Both the position numbers and the translations under genes were made by a program. The notes beneath the pieces were generated by a model. That model was not told the DNA's origin, made no database searches, and worked only from the letters and a program-made list of their open reading frames with translations. Of a DNA stretch of 64,000 nt, positions 50,688-63,286 are shown piece by piece. The stretch spans positions 2,542,001-2,606,000 of the forward strand of contig JAUPSS010000002.1 of NCBI GenBank assembly GCA_040285825.1, written 5' to 3'. Source of the stretch: Eukaryota sp. TZLM1-RC (Eukaryota; Metamonada: BaSk clade). How positions within the stretch are numbered: the first letter of the stretch is position 1; each line of letters starts with the position of its first letter.

Positions 50688-52940
50688 CTAATTTAAAGTC
50701 ATGGAAAGCCATCTTCTCAACAAAAAGCATCTGTTATTAGGTGCAACTGATCTTCCTTCAGAGTGGAACACAATTGGCAACCTATAACAAATAATAGAGT
50801 TACTGGGAAGCAGTAGGCCAGACAGCAAAGAATATCTGGCATCATCAGCAAAACAACCTGCTTTAATTATTGGTTTCAATTGGCAATTTATATTGGAATT
50901 AGGCGTATAAACATGGAGTCTACTTAGATAGGCTGAAATACTACCGCATTTGGAACATGGTAAAATAAAGGGTAAATCATTATTCAGTAAAAAAGAAACT
51001 AAATCTGAACTAGAACTAGGAGGTGTTATGCCAACAGAAGCCAAAACAGAACTGTTTAGGAGAAAACGGCAACCTGTACACGTGGAGTGGGTCAAGAATG
51101 GTGAAATACATTCATATTCGACTGCCAATCCAATCAATCCCCCATTGATTCCACGTAAGTTAACATCAGCAAAAGTAAATGATAGATGAGGTTCAGGAAA
51201 GCAACCATGGCCGGTAATGAATCCCTTATTTACCCTTGATCCATCAGAATCATCAAGACCATCAATCAAATTGGACTGGTCAAGAATTGTCAAGCAGGAA
51301 ATCGTAAATGGCGAACTAGTTAATTCAATGTTAAGTGATTGTGAAACAAATTGATACTGAATCCACAGTCGACTTGAAGATGTACAATAACTACAAGATA
51401 AAGGCTTCTTTTTGGTTCGAGGTTTTTTAATCAAATCAAAATAAAACAAGAAATCCCAAGAAAATGGTGGATCTGAAAAATCTGCAAATCTACCACAATG
51501 GCAACCAATCAAAGATTTTGAACCTTGATGACGGGATTGGTTAGCAATGATTGAATTTATGAGAACTGCTTGTGGGATGGAAGAGTCGATGCAAGAGCCA
51601 AAAATTCGTGAATTTCTGTTGATTTTGCTTGAAAATGACCTCAAGTCAATGGTTTTCTGATCCTTTTTGACCTTCATCACGTCATCATGCCACAAAAAAG
51701 GTTCAAAAATGAACACACCTGAATTATCAATTAAATTGGGCTTAATAACTTTGCGATTTTTGACCTCCAAGTCAAAGCATATCTCCCCATTGGTGCCTTT
51801 ATTGTCCATTTTTGAGTTTGTTGAATTGTCACCAGGGAATCTGGGAACAGAGACATAAGGAAACCAGAAATGAAGACTTGACTGGCAAGTGTTACCAAAA
51901 AGAGAAACTTGACTGCATTGTGATCGTTTAACCATCAAATCCTTGAATATTGAGCTCACCAAAACGTCATCAAGACCTTTTTGTGACCCAATGGACAATG
52001 CCTTTGAATAAGCCTGTCCGATATTCATGGCACCCAAATATTTAATTATCAACTCCCTCAAAACGTCAATAGATGCTGATTCTCTATAAGAAATAAAATC
52101 ATTAATTGGATGAATAATATGGCTTAAAATTAAATCAAATTCGGAAACTTTATAGTTTTTAAATAAACCATAGTAATTATCAGCTTTTTGAATAAAAAAG
52201 ATCAAATAATCCTTGAACCTTCTTGACCAAGTATTCCAGTCAATTTTGGAAAAATTCCTCTTTATGAAATCAAAAATTTGGCCACTAACATCAAAAATTT
52301 CATTATCGAAAGAAAGAAAAGTTCCAAGACTGTGAAACTTTTTAAAAGAATCAGCTAGCTTTAAATTGGAAAAATCAAAAAGAAATTGACTTCTGAGTGC
52401 TGTTAAAATCTCTCCCCTAATCTTCTCCTCTTGTTCTGTCGTCTCCATTCCTTCCCTGTCTGTGACGAAAGCCATCATGGGAGGACTAATGCGGGGTAAG
52501 AATTTGGAAGCGACTACTGACGCTGAGATTAAGTTAGTGATAAAAGGAGAGGGTCGGACGGATGGCGAGATCATGAACACAGCATTGGAGTTGGAGCAGG
52601 AGAGAAGAAGAAGGGCAACGAGAGAGAGGTGATGGGTGGAGGAAGTGGTAGTGAGGAGATCGAAGTGGATATAGTACTGAGAGGTTGTTTTGGAATATAA
52701 AAGGTAAACCTGGATGGAAGGTTTAGGTGGGGGAAGGATATAATGATAAGGATGGAGAGGATTGAGAAGAAGAGAAAGATGGTCGTGTCGATTAGGGTAA
52801 AATGGTCCGAAAGTGGTTAACACATCGAGATTAGGCTGAGTGAGAGTGTTCTTTGTAATGAAGGACGATATGTGACTGATAAACTGTTGAGGAGTCTGCT
52901 TCTCAAACTGGTCAGCTGATAGAGTACAAATGAAAGACAT
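50688..52940 (-). CDS. SMG8-like nonsense-mediated decay factor
   Basis: 750 residues without introns. The N-terminal part is serine/leucine-rich with a helical middle (residues about 170-350). Diagnostic parts lie in the C-terminal half: GCHCGRFADFSDPPFSWDFLFYFD matches the SMG8 'CNCGR...DPF...Y.FY' block. FTFADVNLRGINGGLIGLAVEYEC...CTGCRF corresponds to the 'lGfEYECp.GHRF' block near the SMG8 C-terminus. Several CxC/CxxC pairs (SCSYC, PCSKC) suggest zinc binding. SMG8 acts with SMG9 to restrain the SMG1 kinase that phosphorylates UPF1. The call rests on these two blocks; the rest is too divergent to judge. If right, this protist has at least part of the SMG1 complex. Confidence 0.6.
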   Translation of the reverse strand: MSFICTLSADQFEKQTPQQFISHISSFITKNTLTQPNLDVLTTFGPFYPNRHDHLSLLLNPLHPYHYILPPPKPSIQVYLLYSKTTSQYYIHFDLLTTTSSTHHLSLVALLLLSCSNSNAVFMISPSVRPSPFITNLISASVVASKFLPRISPPMMAFVTDREGMETTEQEEKIRGEILTALRSQFLFDFSNLKLADSFKKFHSLGTFLSFDNEIFDVSGQIFDFIKRNFSKIDWNTWSRRFKDYLIFFIQKADNYYGLFKNYKVSEFDLILSHIIHPINDFISYRESASIDVLRELIIKYLGAMNIGQAYSKALSIGSQKGLDDVLVSSIFKDLMVKRSQCSQVSLFGNTCQSSLHFWFPYVSVPRFPGDNSTNSKMDNKGTNGEICFDLEVKNRKVIKPNLIDNSGVFIFEPFLWHDDVMKVKKDQKTIDLRSFSSKINRNSRIFGSCIDSSIPQAVLINSIIANQSRHQGSKSLIGCHCGRFADFSDPPFSWDFLFYFDLIKKPRTKKKPLSCSYCTSSSRLWIQYQFVSQSLNIELTSSPFTISCLTILDQSNLIDGLDDSDGSRVNKGFITGHGCFPEPHLSFTFADVNLRGINGGLIGLAVEYECISPFLTHSTCTGCRFLLNSSVLASVGITPPSSSSDLVSFLLNNDLPFILPCSKCGSISAYLSRLHVYTPNSNINCQLKPIIKAGCFADDARYSLLSGLLLPSNSIICYRLPIVFHSEGRSVAPNNRCFLLRRWLSMTLN

Positions 52941-53450
52941 CGGCTAATAGCACAGAAACAAATCGGAAAAAAATGCAAGTTGTTAATTGAAAGAAAAGAA
53001 TGACCATTCAACTGACCATTCAGAACAGTTTCGTTTCAAAACTTATTTCATATTTAAAGACTGGGTTTTAAAAACAACTAGACAAGGTAAAATCAATTGA
53101 CTTAAATCAATACTTTCCCTGAAAAATTTGAAGTAATTTTTGAAGCCCTAAATGTCAGGTCAATGGAGAATTATAATGATACCTTTGAATTCCTCTGTCT
53201 GGAATTACAAATTGAAAAACTTGGAATTTAAAGGTATGATTCTGATCGACTCCATCATACAAAACTATCAAATCTCTGTTTGCTTAATTTTGAACCATTG
53301 TTGGGACGCAACTTTAAAATTTTCCTGCTTTTACTGATAATTTTCAGTTTATAAGAATTAGTCACGAAATAAAGGCAAGTTTCTCATTTCTCTCCAAAAT
53401 TTGCTTCTATTGATACAACTATCATAATTTCTTTGATTTCCATTTGCTTT
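52941..53450. other. Upstream region of the SMG8-like gene
   Basis: A/T-rich, no gene seen. It presumably includes the promoter just right of 52940. A 61-codon frame at 53152-53337 has no coding character. Confidence 0.4.
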
Positions 53451-53459
53451 GAATTCAAG

Positions 53460-53880
53460 AAGAGCGGCAAGTTGTCAATTTAGGACAACTAAGAACATGA
53501 GAAAAGATGTGCTGTGGTCAATTCGAACAAATACAGTTTTCTCTCAATAAAGGTTGATAAATTGGAATATTTAACTATAATCTCATTTTAATTACACAAT
53601 CTTCATCATAGGGACATAGCCTATGTCACATAGCCCAAATCTTTACGGTACAATGTGCAATGGTGGCAAATAGTGACGAATTTGATGACTGTTTCTCACA
53701 AACATTTTTTTCCATTAACAATGACTGACAATCTTTATCCAAAACAGCCGAGCTACATACAATACCAAGAATGTTGTATCTGTACACGTTGGTCAATCGT
53801 TTTTGTTAAGTTTCAAGCGTGCATTTTTAATTTATATAATTTCTCCCAGCAATAATGCTATTGATTGATCGGGAAATCAT
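53460..53880 (-). mobile_element. LINE relic
   Basis: Inverse-strand match to 30260-30560 (strings such as attcgaacaaatac and aacagccgagctacata). Decayed, no open frame. Confidence 0.6.
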
Positions 53881-53934
53881 TGATTCCACTTCCCTACATC
53901 AATTTGTGAAGTTTCTTTATTTCATGCAAAATCA

Positions 53935-54118
53935 AATCAGCTTTGGCATTTTGCTATCAAAACTACCCAATCTGTAATACCTTTCTGAAAACTGAAACAT
54001 GGCATTTCTACATCCACTAATAAAAGTACAAGAATTAAGAATGGAGGCTTTAGTCCAGCTTAAACCACCATAGTGTAGACTGAGAAAAGCATGATTAGCA
54101 ATCTCGGGCATACTCACC
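53935..54118 (-). mobile_element. LINE relic
   Basis: The minus strand reads NHAFLSLHYGGLSWTKASIL and GCRNAMFQFSERYYRL, matching NHLFSSANLGGIGFTKSS...GKNFICEFSRRF of the large copy. Confidence 0.6.
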
Positions 54119-54610
54119 CTACTAATCTTTTTATTATTCTTTTTGTTATTCCAAAACTATAGCATAAAATTCATTCAACTCCTGAGTCAAAGGCCAAGAA
54201 ATAAGAGGTTTTTTATATCGAACCAATAGCTTAGTATGATAAATTGTAGTAAATTATACCATATCACTCAATTCAAGTGACTTGACTTGGAAATTACCAA
54301 GTTGAATTGTGAAAACCGACTTGTAGTATGTTCTCAAAAAATGCATCTTCCACATTTGCTTATACTAGTGTTAGCCTTAGACTTGAGTCAAATGAGAAAA
54401 GTTGGTTGACTAGAGATTGACTTGACAACATTAGTAAAATTGATGTTATCCAATTTCATCATTTGGTCGAGTTTTTCACAAATAATATTTATCAAACAAT
54501 TGTTGGTGATTTAATCAGTATTTCCCAAACACGAACCCAAATAATGAATAAAAGCAGATGAACGCAACTTGACTGGAATTTCAATTCTATTAAATGGTGA
54601 CACAATTGGA
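54119..54610. other. A/T-rich DNA, no gene seen
   Basis: No coding frame or recognised repeat between two LINE relics. Confidence 0.35.
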
Positions 54611-54619
54611 GAATATGCA

Positions 54620-55400
54620 GGCAAAACACATTTAACACGAAGATTTAGACTTTGTGCTAATAATGAAGCGTTTGAAACAAAAATGATATCATATTTGAAT
54701 ATTCCCATTAATCAATTATGATTAAAAAAATGTATTTGTTCGAATTCACCACAGCTCACTTTGCGTCATGCTTTGAATTGTACCAAATTGACAATTTCTC
54801 GTTCTTCATTACATGATGCTGCTAGAGACGCTGTTTTTAATATGGCACGAAGTGCAAGAATCTCGTGTATCAAAGAGCCTCTGCTGAAAGAAATACTGTC
54901 ATTGAATAATTTTGGCTCTGATAATGGAGCTGATATATACTGTGATTGGATTGAGAACTCTAAAGCTGTTGTTGATTTTGTCTCATGTAATGTTGCAAAT
55001 GACAGTTTGGTTCAAAGAAGAAGACTTAATTTTGTAGATGCTCTTGAATTTAAGGCCAACCAAAAACATAGAAAATATGACAAAAATATCGAACAAGCTA
55101 ATGCTGATAGAAATAGACACCTTGTTTTTGTTGCTTTCCCATTTTCTATAAACGGAAGAAACTCAGTAGAAGCAAGAATTTTTTTTGAATGATTTGCAAA
55201 AAATGGTTCAAGAAAAAACAATAAAAACATTTGATATTTTTTTATGGCGCTTTCGAATTCAATTTGCCATTATTTATAGATTACCTCGGTTTTTCAATCG
55301 AATTAGAGAACCTTTAGCTAGACAGCAAGCAGATCAAAATTTTGTAGAGGAAATCTTGGTTCAATGAATTTCGTCCCTTTATTTATGAGTTTATTTTGTT
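54620..55400 (+). mobile_element. LINE C-terminal fragment, KxKY subfamily
   Basis: Reads RRFRLCANNEAFETKMISYL, a TGA at 54718-54720, then CICSNSPQLTLRHALNC, GADIYCDWIENSKAVVDFVSC and HRKYDKNIEQANADRN. A one-base slip in a poly-T run near 55186 breaks the frame, which continues to ...FVEEILVQ and TGA at 55365-55367. It is the closest relative of the copies at 29590 and 25118. Confidence 0.78.
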
Positions 55401-55790
55401 AAGTGTGGAAGTTTTATTATTATAACACATTTAACTAACTTTTCTGGAAGACCAATTTTGTTGAATAATTCTGTAAAGACAACAAGGAAACATTTTTTGA
55501 ATTTGTTATAAAAATCATGTTGTATCATCAGTTGGCACTAGGCTACATTGTCGTATTTGGAGAATGTTTAATTTTTCTATTTGTATGAATCTGCTACCAT
55601 TGTTTGTGCATGATTATACAGCTTCTTGGTGAGTGATTTGCTCACACATCCTCATCTCAAACTCTCTATGTCACTGCTGTTAATTATTAATTCCCAAGTA
55701 TTAAATGAAATATAATTAAATGAAATCAATAAGCAAAAGTACTAAAGTATTCAAGCAAAAAAAACTATTTATTAAACAATCCACAATTAC
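55401..55790. other. A/T-rich spacer
   Basis: 3' flank of the ceramidase-like gene. Nothing recognised. Confidence 0.45.
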
Positions 55791-56660
55791 TTACCAAGCC
55801 TTATCCCTAACCCCAGCATAATGGTGATGCAAAGAAATCAGAGAAACTGCCAACCCCACATGCCATATCCCATGTAACTGAAACCAAGAATGTGGATCAC
55901 ATGCTACTCCATGACGGTCAAGCTCCCAAACAACATAACTAAACCCAAGAAAAGCCAAAGCCAGGACGAAATGGACAGACGGCCATTCTTGTTGAGCAAT
56001 ACTGAACAAAATTTCAGAGGCAATGGAAATAAATAGACATATAATTAAAATTGTCCAAGTTAAACGACCCCATCTGATTATTTCAAGATTATACACAATT
56101 ACCAAAGCAGCAATTAAACTATACCAAGTCATAAACTTTGTATGAAACTGTTTAAGTCCAGTAGGACTAAATAAGACGCATAGCAATTTCATAACAGAAA
56201 ATGTTGCAATGTAGGTCGAGATGAAATGCATTGAGATGCCATCAATACGTTCAGCAGTAAGGGTCAACATACAATGATAGGCAGATGAACCTAGACCAAT
56301 AAGAAAAACAATGGATGCAAACACAAATATGGCCCCAAGTTTGCTTTTCTTCATGCTGCCATTGACGTTCATAGAAACAATATACACAGCAGTGAGACCA
56401 AAGGTGAGACTACTGAACCCATTGGCTGGTTGTCTGCAAAAGGCTTCATCATTAATTGCCTCGCAGTAACAATCAGGGACACATCCAGCTTGTTCAAACT
56501 CTGTCCAAGTTTGATCAGCGTAATAGTGACCCAAAATGAAGTAGACCGATGTAGAGACAACCAGGGAGACAAGAATTGATCTCCAGAGAACAAAGAAAAA
56601 TGGCAATGGGGTGTACTTTGCTTCCAGATAGTCATCAATAATGGGTGCGTCTGTACTCAT
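55791..56660 (-). CDS. Alkaline ceramidase / CREST-family membrane hydrolase
   Basis: 289 residues, no intron, seven predicted membrane helices. Conserved CREST features are in order: CEAI...CRQPANGFSSLTF near 85-107, GLGSSAYHCM (serine and histidine) about 140-149, ERIDGISMHF (aspartate), YVVWELDRHGVACDPHSWFQ and the LHGIWH histidine pair near the C-terminus. These residues bind the catalytic zinc in ceramidases, PAQR receptors and PER1. The overall order fits the ceramidase family best, acting in ER/Golgi membranes to release sphingoid base from ceramide. PER1-like GPI-remodelling activity is the main alternative. A luminal Cys-rich loop (QAGCVPDCYCEAIND) after the first helix is distinctive. 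Confidence 0.75.
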   Translation of the reverse strand: MSTDAPIIDDYLEAKYTPLPFFFVLWRSILVSLVVSTSVYFILGHYYADQTWTEFEQAGCVPDCYCEAINDEAFCRQPANGFSSLTFGLTAVYIVSMNVNGSMKKSKLGAIFVFASIVFLIGLGSSAYHCMLTLTAERIDGISMHFISTYIATFSVMKLLCVLFSPTGLKQFHTKFMTWYSLIAALVIVYNLEIIRWGRLTWTILIICLFISIASEILFSIAQQEWPSVHFVLALAFLGFSYVVWELDRHGVACDPHSWFQLHGIWHVGLAVSLISLHHHYAGVRDKAW

Positions 56661-58914
<2,254 letters not shown>

Positions 58915-59979
58915 ATGTATTAATTTTGTTACTAAATTAATAAATTTTGTATTTTCAATTGTGAAAATTCGGCATTACAGTGGACTAAACTACACTATTA
59001 TTTTCAACATGTCTTGGAAGTTACCGATCAGTTTTAAAATGTGTCTGTTCCAGTAATAAAACTTTAATTTGATGTGAGATTCCTAACATTGAGTCATTTT
59101 ATTCATTTATTTAGACGTTTCGACACAAACCACAATTTTTGAGTTGAACATGCAGGTTTTCTAGCGGTTTGCTAGCTATTGACCCTGGAATATGGCTAAA
59201 AAACCTAACTGTTCTGAAAAAATGAAGCGGAACCGAGTACAGATGAGATCTGGATGTTGGCCAAAAATCAAGACCAAAAAATTGAAATACTTTCCCACAA
59301 GGAAAACCCATGATAAGAAAGTCTACCTGCCGCAACACCAGCCTTATCGTCAGCACCTAGGAGAGAGTTTCCAGAGGCAGTAATGATGTCTCGCCCTATG
59401 TAACGGTAAAGCAAGGTAAGTCAACATCATCAAGTTCAACAGACACATTGTCCCTGACTCTGTATGATAAAAGCAATTTAGGGCGACTGAGTGTACCAGT
59501 GTGGTGGAAGCGAGATGGCGTTTAGTTAGTGTACTATTGTTAGTTAGGAACGAGACAATTGTAGGTGTAAGGGAGTCAGAAATGTTGTTTTCGGTGATGT
59601 TGTCAAGTCTTTACATCGGAGAAGATAGAGTTCGTGTAAGAGAGAAGTTGTGAATGTTGTCCTGTCAAGAGTCATTGTTAGGTTAAGTGGTTTCTATTTA
59701 AAGATTAAAGACGTGTCAAGTTGATCAGATTATGAAAAAAAACTTTATTCGAACTCATTGAAACAACACGTTTTCTTGATTGAAAAATGCTAATGTTATC
59801 ACCTAAAAAACTCCTTCAACTGAATCCTTTTCACGAAAGAAAATAGTTGCGGCAGCTTAAATATCACGTATTATAGTGTTTAATTATCATTTTTCTCAGG
59901 CTTTGTATTTGTATAGATGTAAGAAGTTGTGAATAAATCAAATTTTTATTGTTGACTGTCTGATCTTTTCTCGACTGAC
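58915..59979. other. Spacer before the Fanzor gene, with a small basic ORF
   Basis: Mostly A/T-rich. An ORF at 59192-59383 starts with ATG and encodes 63 residues, very Lys/Arg-rich (MAKKPNCSEKMKRNR, KTKKLKYFPTRK). It could be a detached N-terminal exon of the nuclease downstream or a chance frame. A gtaagt donor-like site occurs at 59416 and a ttctcag acceptor-like site near 59893. I could not join these convincingly. Confidence 0.35.
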
Positions 59980-60006
59980 ATATTCACCCCAACGGCAAAT
60001 CCAGAG

Positions 60007-61902
60007 TTGCCACGTCGAGGGCGTGTACTCCCCTGGGAGGTTAACCGTCGTGAGCAACCAATAAATGACAGCAAGACGACAGTTCCAGCAAGTGCTGCTC
60101 AGTTCTTCTCTACTGCAGCTCTTGTTTCAATGGAAAGACAGTTTCGCTATATTCGAACTGTCACTGTGCTTACTGCCCGGTTAGCACAGCTGTTCGTCCT
60201 GCAATATCCGGAAATGGCTTTCTGGTTATATCAACAACAGTTTTGGTATCAATGTCAAGACTTTGTAATGGTACCTCATCCGACTGTGAGACGCACATTC
60301 GAGAATCATATGGAAGTGTACCGCGCACTCTATGATGTCTCTTTCCGACCTGGCTGGCCGTTTCCTCCTATTGGCTTTCAGAAGGGAACCGACAACTGGT
60401 GCCACTCTGACATTAGAAGCTTTCGCGCACTGCAAATGGCGAACAGCTTTTGTCAAATACTTACTGATGGCCCTGTCTCCTGGAAGCTGAACTTCTTCCG
60501 GACAATGGCTACCTTCTTTGAGTGCCCTTGCCCAAAGAAATATGCTTCATTAGTGGTGAACACGACTGCAGCCAATTTTCCTGACTCTTTGCGCGCATGG
60601 TTTGACGAAGGTCACCATGAGTACATAATGGACCTATTTACTCAGCAGGTTGCCGACCCTCATCGTTTTGACGCTATGTTAATGCTGGACAATGTTGATC
60701 TCAGTCCAGACAACATCACCTTCTTATTCACTGCTGGGCTAAATATTTTATCCTTTCTGGAAAATATTGCATCTGACACCATGCGAAGAAATGCCGTGTC
60801 CCCATCCCCCAGTTATTCTCCTGGCTTTATCTCTTTTAGTCAAAAACTGGAAAAGCATTTTCTCTCTTTTAATGCCAACCACTGTCTGCTGAAAGATCCG
60901 TTTGCCTTTTTCAGAAAAAAGAAGTATCTGACTTACACAATCAGTTCAGATGCTGTTTCAATCCGCTTCACTTTATTTTGCCCCCAAAAAAATAGGAATC
61001 GCCGGACAGCCAGAGAATTGACAACCACCATAGCCAGTAGGGAACACGATATACCTGCAAAGAGTCGGAAGCGAAATCCTAGACTTCAACAACAGGTCCG
61101 TCCAAGGCAATGTTGAAGAACTGACGACGCCTATGAGCCTCCGCCAGTTGATCCAATTGAATATTCATTTTGTGTAATTGATCCTAATCACAAAAATTTG
61201 TGTGGTTATTCAATTGGATCAAGAATTGATAATAACAATGTTGATCATCAACTTTCGGGCCTTGTTCTGAATCCAAAGGCAAGAAAGATCATTCACCCAC
61301 CGGTCCTGACCCATGCATCAACAAATTGCTATTTTGCTAAGAATTTACACAAATATCTTAATGAAGTAGCAATGCCTTTGATGTGGGTACCGACACAGGA
61401 AGAAATCAGCAATCCCGACTTCCGTCCGAGAACTATACTAGACCAACTGCTGATAAATGTAGATCGCCGAGCCCTGCGCCGCAACAAGTTTGATTTCTTT
61501 ATAAGAAGGCAAAAAAGAATAATGGGATTAATTGAAAAAATTAAACTAATGGCTAATGGAAGAGAAACCATAATTTGGTTTGGTAGTGGAGGTGATGGGC
61601 AATCAAGACAAGCTGTGAAAACCCCAAGGAAGCGCTTTTTGAAGGAGATTCAGAAACATTTTACATATGTGAAGCCTAATGGAGATGAATTCTACACATC
61701 TGCCAAAACGAATTGCTGTAAGGTACTCAATCAAAAGTTGTATCACGATGATGGGATGGTGCACAATGATAAGTTTGTATGTCCTCAATGTCAGACACTC
61801 TGGTCGCGGGACATCTCAGCTTCCAGAAACCAACTGGAGATTGCCATAAGTGAGCACTACTACAATGAAAGACCTGAGGCGTTCCGGAGACCACGTAGAT
61901 AA
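60007..61902 (+). CDS. Fanzor-type (TnpB-like) RNA-guided nuclease, one in-frame TGA
   Basis: One frame open from 59980 to 61902 except for a TGA at 61114-61116. The first ATG is 60130; coding-like sequence begins earlier, so an upstream exon is likely. The N-terminal half is helical, ending in a KKYLTYTISSDAVSIRFTLF block that precedes the RuvC domain in this family. RuvC-I is FCVIDPNHKNLCGYSIGS (Asp at 61180-61182), just after the TGA. RuvC-II is DEFYTSAKTNCC (Glu at 61687-61689). The zinc ribbon CPQC is followed by RuvC-III WSRDISASRNQLEIAI (Asp at 61810-61812). The TS.K..C...C..C...RD..A..N order is that of TnpB/Fanzor. In characterised Fanzors the protein is guided by an omega RNA and cuts DNA. 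The TGA separates the halves cleanly: it may be a nonsense mutation, an assembly error, or tolerated readthrough. Confidence 0.78.
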
Positions 61903-61990
61903 GTGTCATTCCATGTATTGCGTACCTGTACGCGTATTGTGATGTTGCTGCTTTAACTATCATTTGATCGTGATATCATATAGTGATAGA
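61903..61990 (+). ncRNA. Candidate guide-RNA region 3' of the Fanzor gene
   Basis: Immediately after the stop there are two hairpins: GCGTAC-CT-GTACGC at 61920-61933 and CTATCA...TGATAG at 61957-61989. In known Fanzor and TnpB systems the omega RNA covers the 3' end of the gene and its flank. The position is suggestive; nothing in the sequence proves transcription. Confidence 0.2.
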
Positions 61991-62115
61991 ACTAAAGTAA
62001 GCTTAACGTCTATCAAGATTGCATAAATTGGTCAAAAGCCAGAAGTGCGTTTTGATAGAAATTCACAGTAAGAAAAACATTTTCTTTATAAATTTGACCA
62101 CTTCAAAAACACATA

Positions 62116-63036
62116 ATGTATCTTCATGACCCACATGCTCAATGTCATATTGTTGACACAATAGAAACAGATCCTGGACATTTTGCTGCTTTTATTTTAC
62201 GTTCAAACAATGGTCGATGTGCTGTTATCGAAACTTCTACTCACCTTGCTGGTCATACAATACTAAGAGCCCTTGATGATATTGGGATTGCACGTGCTGA
62301 CGTGGATTTAGTTTGCACTACGCATGTTCATCTTGATCATGCAGGTGCTTGTGGCATACTTATTCAGTCTCTACCCAATGCCAAACTCGCGGTTCACTCA
62401 TCAGGAGCTAAACATATGATTGATCCATCAATTCTCAACAATGCTGCTCGATCTGTTTACTCTGACCACATCATGGATACTGTTGTCGGGGAGAGTCTAC
62501 CAGTACCTGTAGAACGAGTCATCCCCATTACAGATGAAATGGAACTCAGTTTTGGGGATCGTTCGCTCCATTTTATTTACACGCCAGGCCACGCTTATCA
62601 CCACCTCTGTATCCTGGACAAGTTAACTGGGACTCTTTTTGCTGGGGATTGTCTTGGTTCAATCTACAACGTTTCCGGAAAAGAGTTTCTGGTTTTGGGT
62701 AGCGCTCCAACCCAATTTGATCCTATTCAATGGAAGCTTTCCTTGGAGAAAGTAGTGAGGTATGATATTCAATTGGTTGCCTTGACTCATTTTGGAATAT
62801 TTACAGAGGTAAGAGGTTTGTTTGATAGAGTGACTGAACTTGTAGAGGAACATGAATCTATTGCTCGTAATGTCCCATTAAAGGATATTCCAAACTTAAT
62901 TCAACAATTGTACAAGAAGAGAGCCATGGAGGAGCAAGTGGATTGGGATTTGTTTGTGGAGAAGTATCAGTTTGACTTGGATATATCTATTCAAGGTTTG
63001 GTTTACTTTAGAAATAAGCTGGATAGGAATAAATAA
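62116..63036 (+). CDS. Metallo-beta-lactamase-fold hydrolase
   Basis: 306 residues from ATG 62116. The zinc site is clear: CTTHVHLDHAG (H70, H72, D74, H75), then TPGHAYHH, LFAGDCLG (bridging aspartate) and a late THFG. This is the full ligand set of the glyoxalase II-like MBL superfamily. The long C-terminal helical part (GLFDRVTELVEEHESI...) resembles bacterial-type MBL hydrolases. The substrate is unknown: glyoxalase II, lactonase or another thioester/phosphodiester activity are all possible. There is no signal peptide. Bacterial-style architecture makes horizontal origin worth considering. Confidence 0.88.
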   Translation: MYLHDPHAQCHIVDTIETDPGHFAAFILRSNNGRCAVIETSTHLAGHTILRALDDIGIARADVDLVCTTHVHLDHAGACGILIQSLPNAKLAVHSSGAKHMIDPSILNNAARSVYSDHIMDTVVGESLPVPVERVIPITDEMELSFGDRSLHFIYTPGHAYHHLCILDKLTGTLFAGDCLGSIYNVSGKEFLVLGSAPTQFDPIQWKLSLEKVVRYDIQLVALTHFGIFTEVRGLFDRVTELVEEHESIARNVPLKDIPNLIQQLYKKRAMEEQVDWDLFVEKYQFDLDISIQGLVYFRNKLDRNK

Positions 63037-63286
63037 GTGAATAAATCCAAATTAATTAAATGCATTAGAACAAAAAGCAAAAACATGATGTAACATTCTG
63101 TGACTGCTCTTTGGCATAAACTTTGCGAAGGAGCAGTGTTAACTTAGTCATAAAGAATTACAAGCAAATGGGCTCTTATTATTTTTACAAAACTGTTTAT
63201 TAATACTCTCTCATCTGCTTTCAAGTACCAAAGGCTATTAACACTGAATTTCTGCCTGTTTGCTCTACACGTTATTGATTTCAATA
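63037..63286. other. Short intergenic spacer
   Basis: A/T-rich gap between two plus-strand genes. Nothing further seen. Confidence 0.5.

Noticed and set aside
61096-61137. A 42-nt GT...AG segment that would splice out the Fanzor TGA
   Set aside because: It lacks the -7 YTNA motif and the short length of the five supported introns, so I kept the TGA as real.
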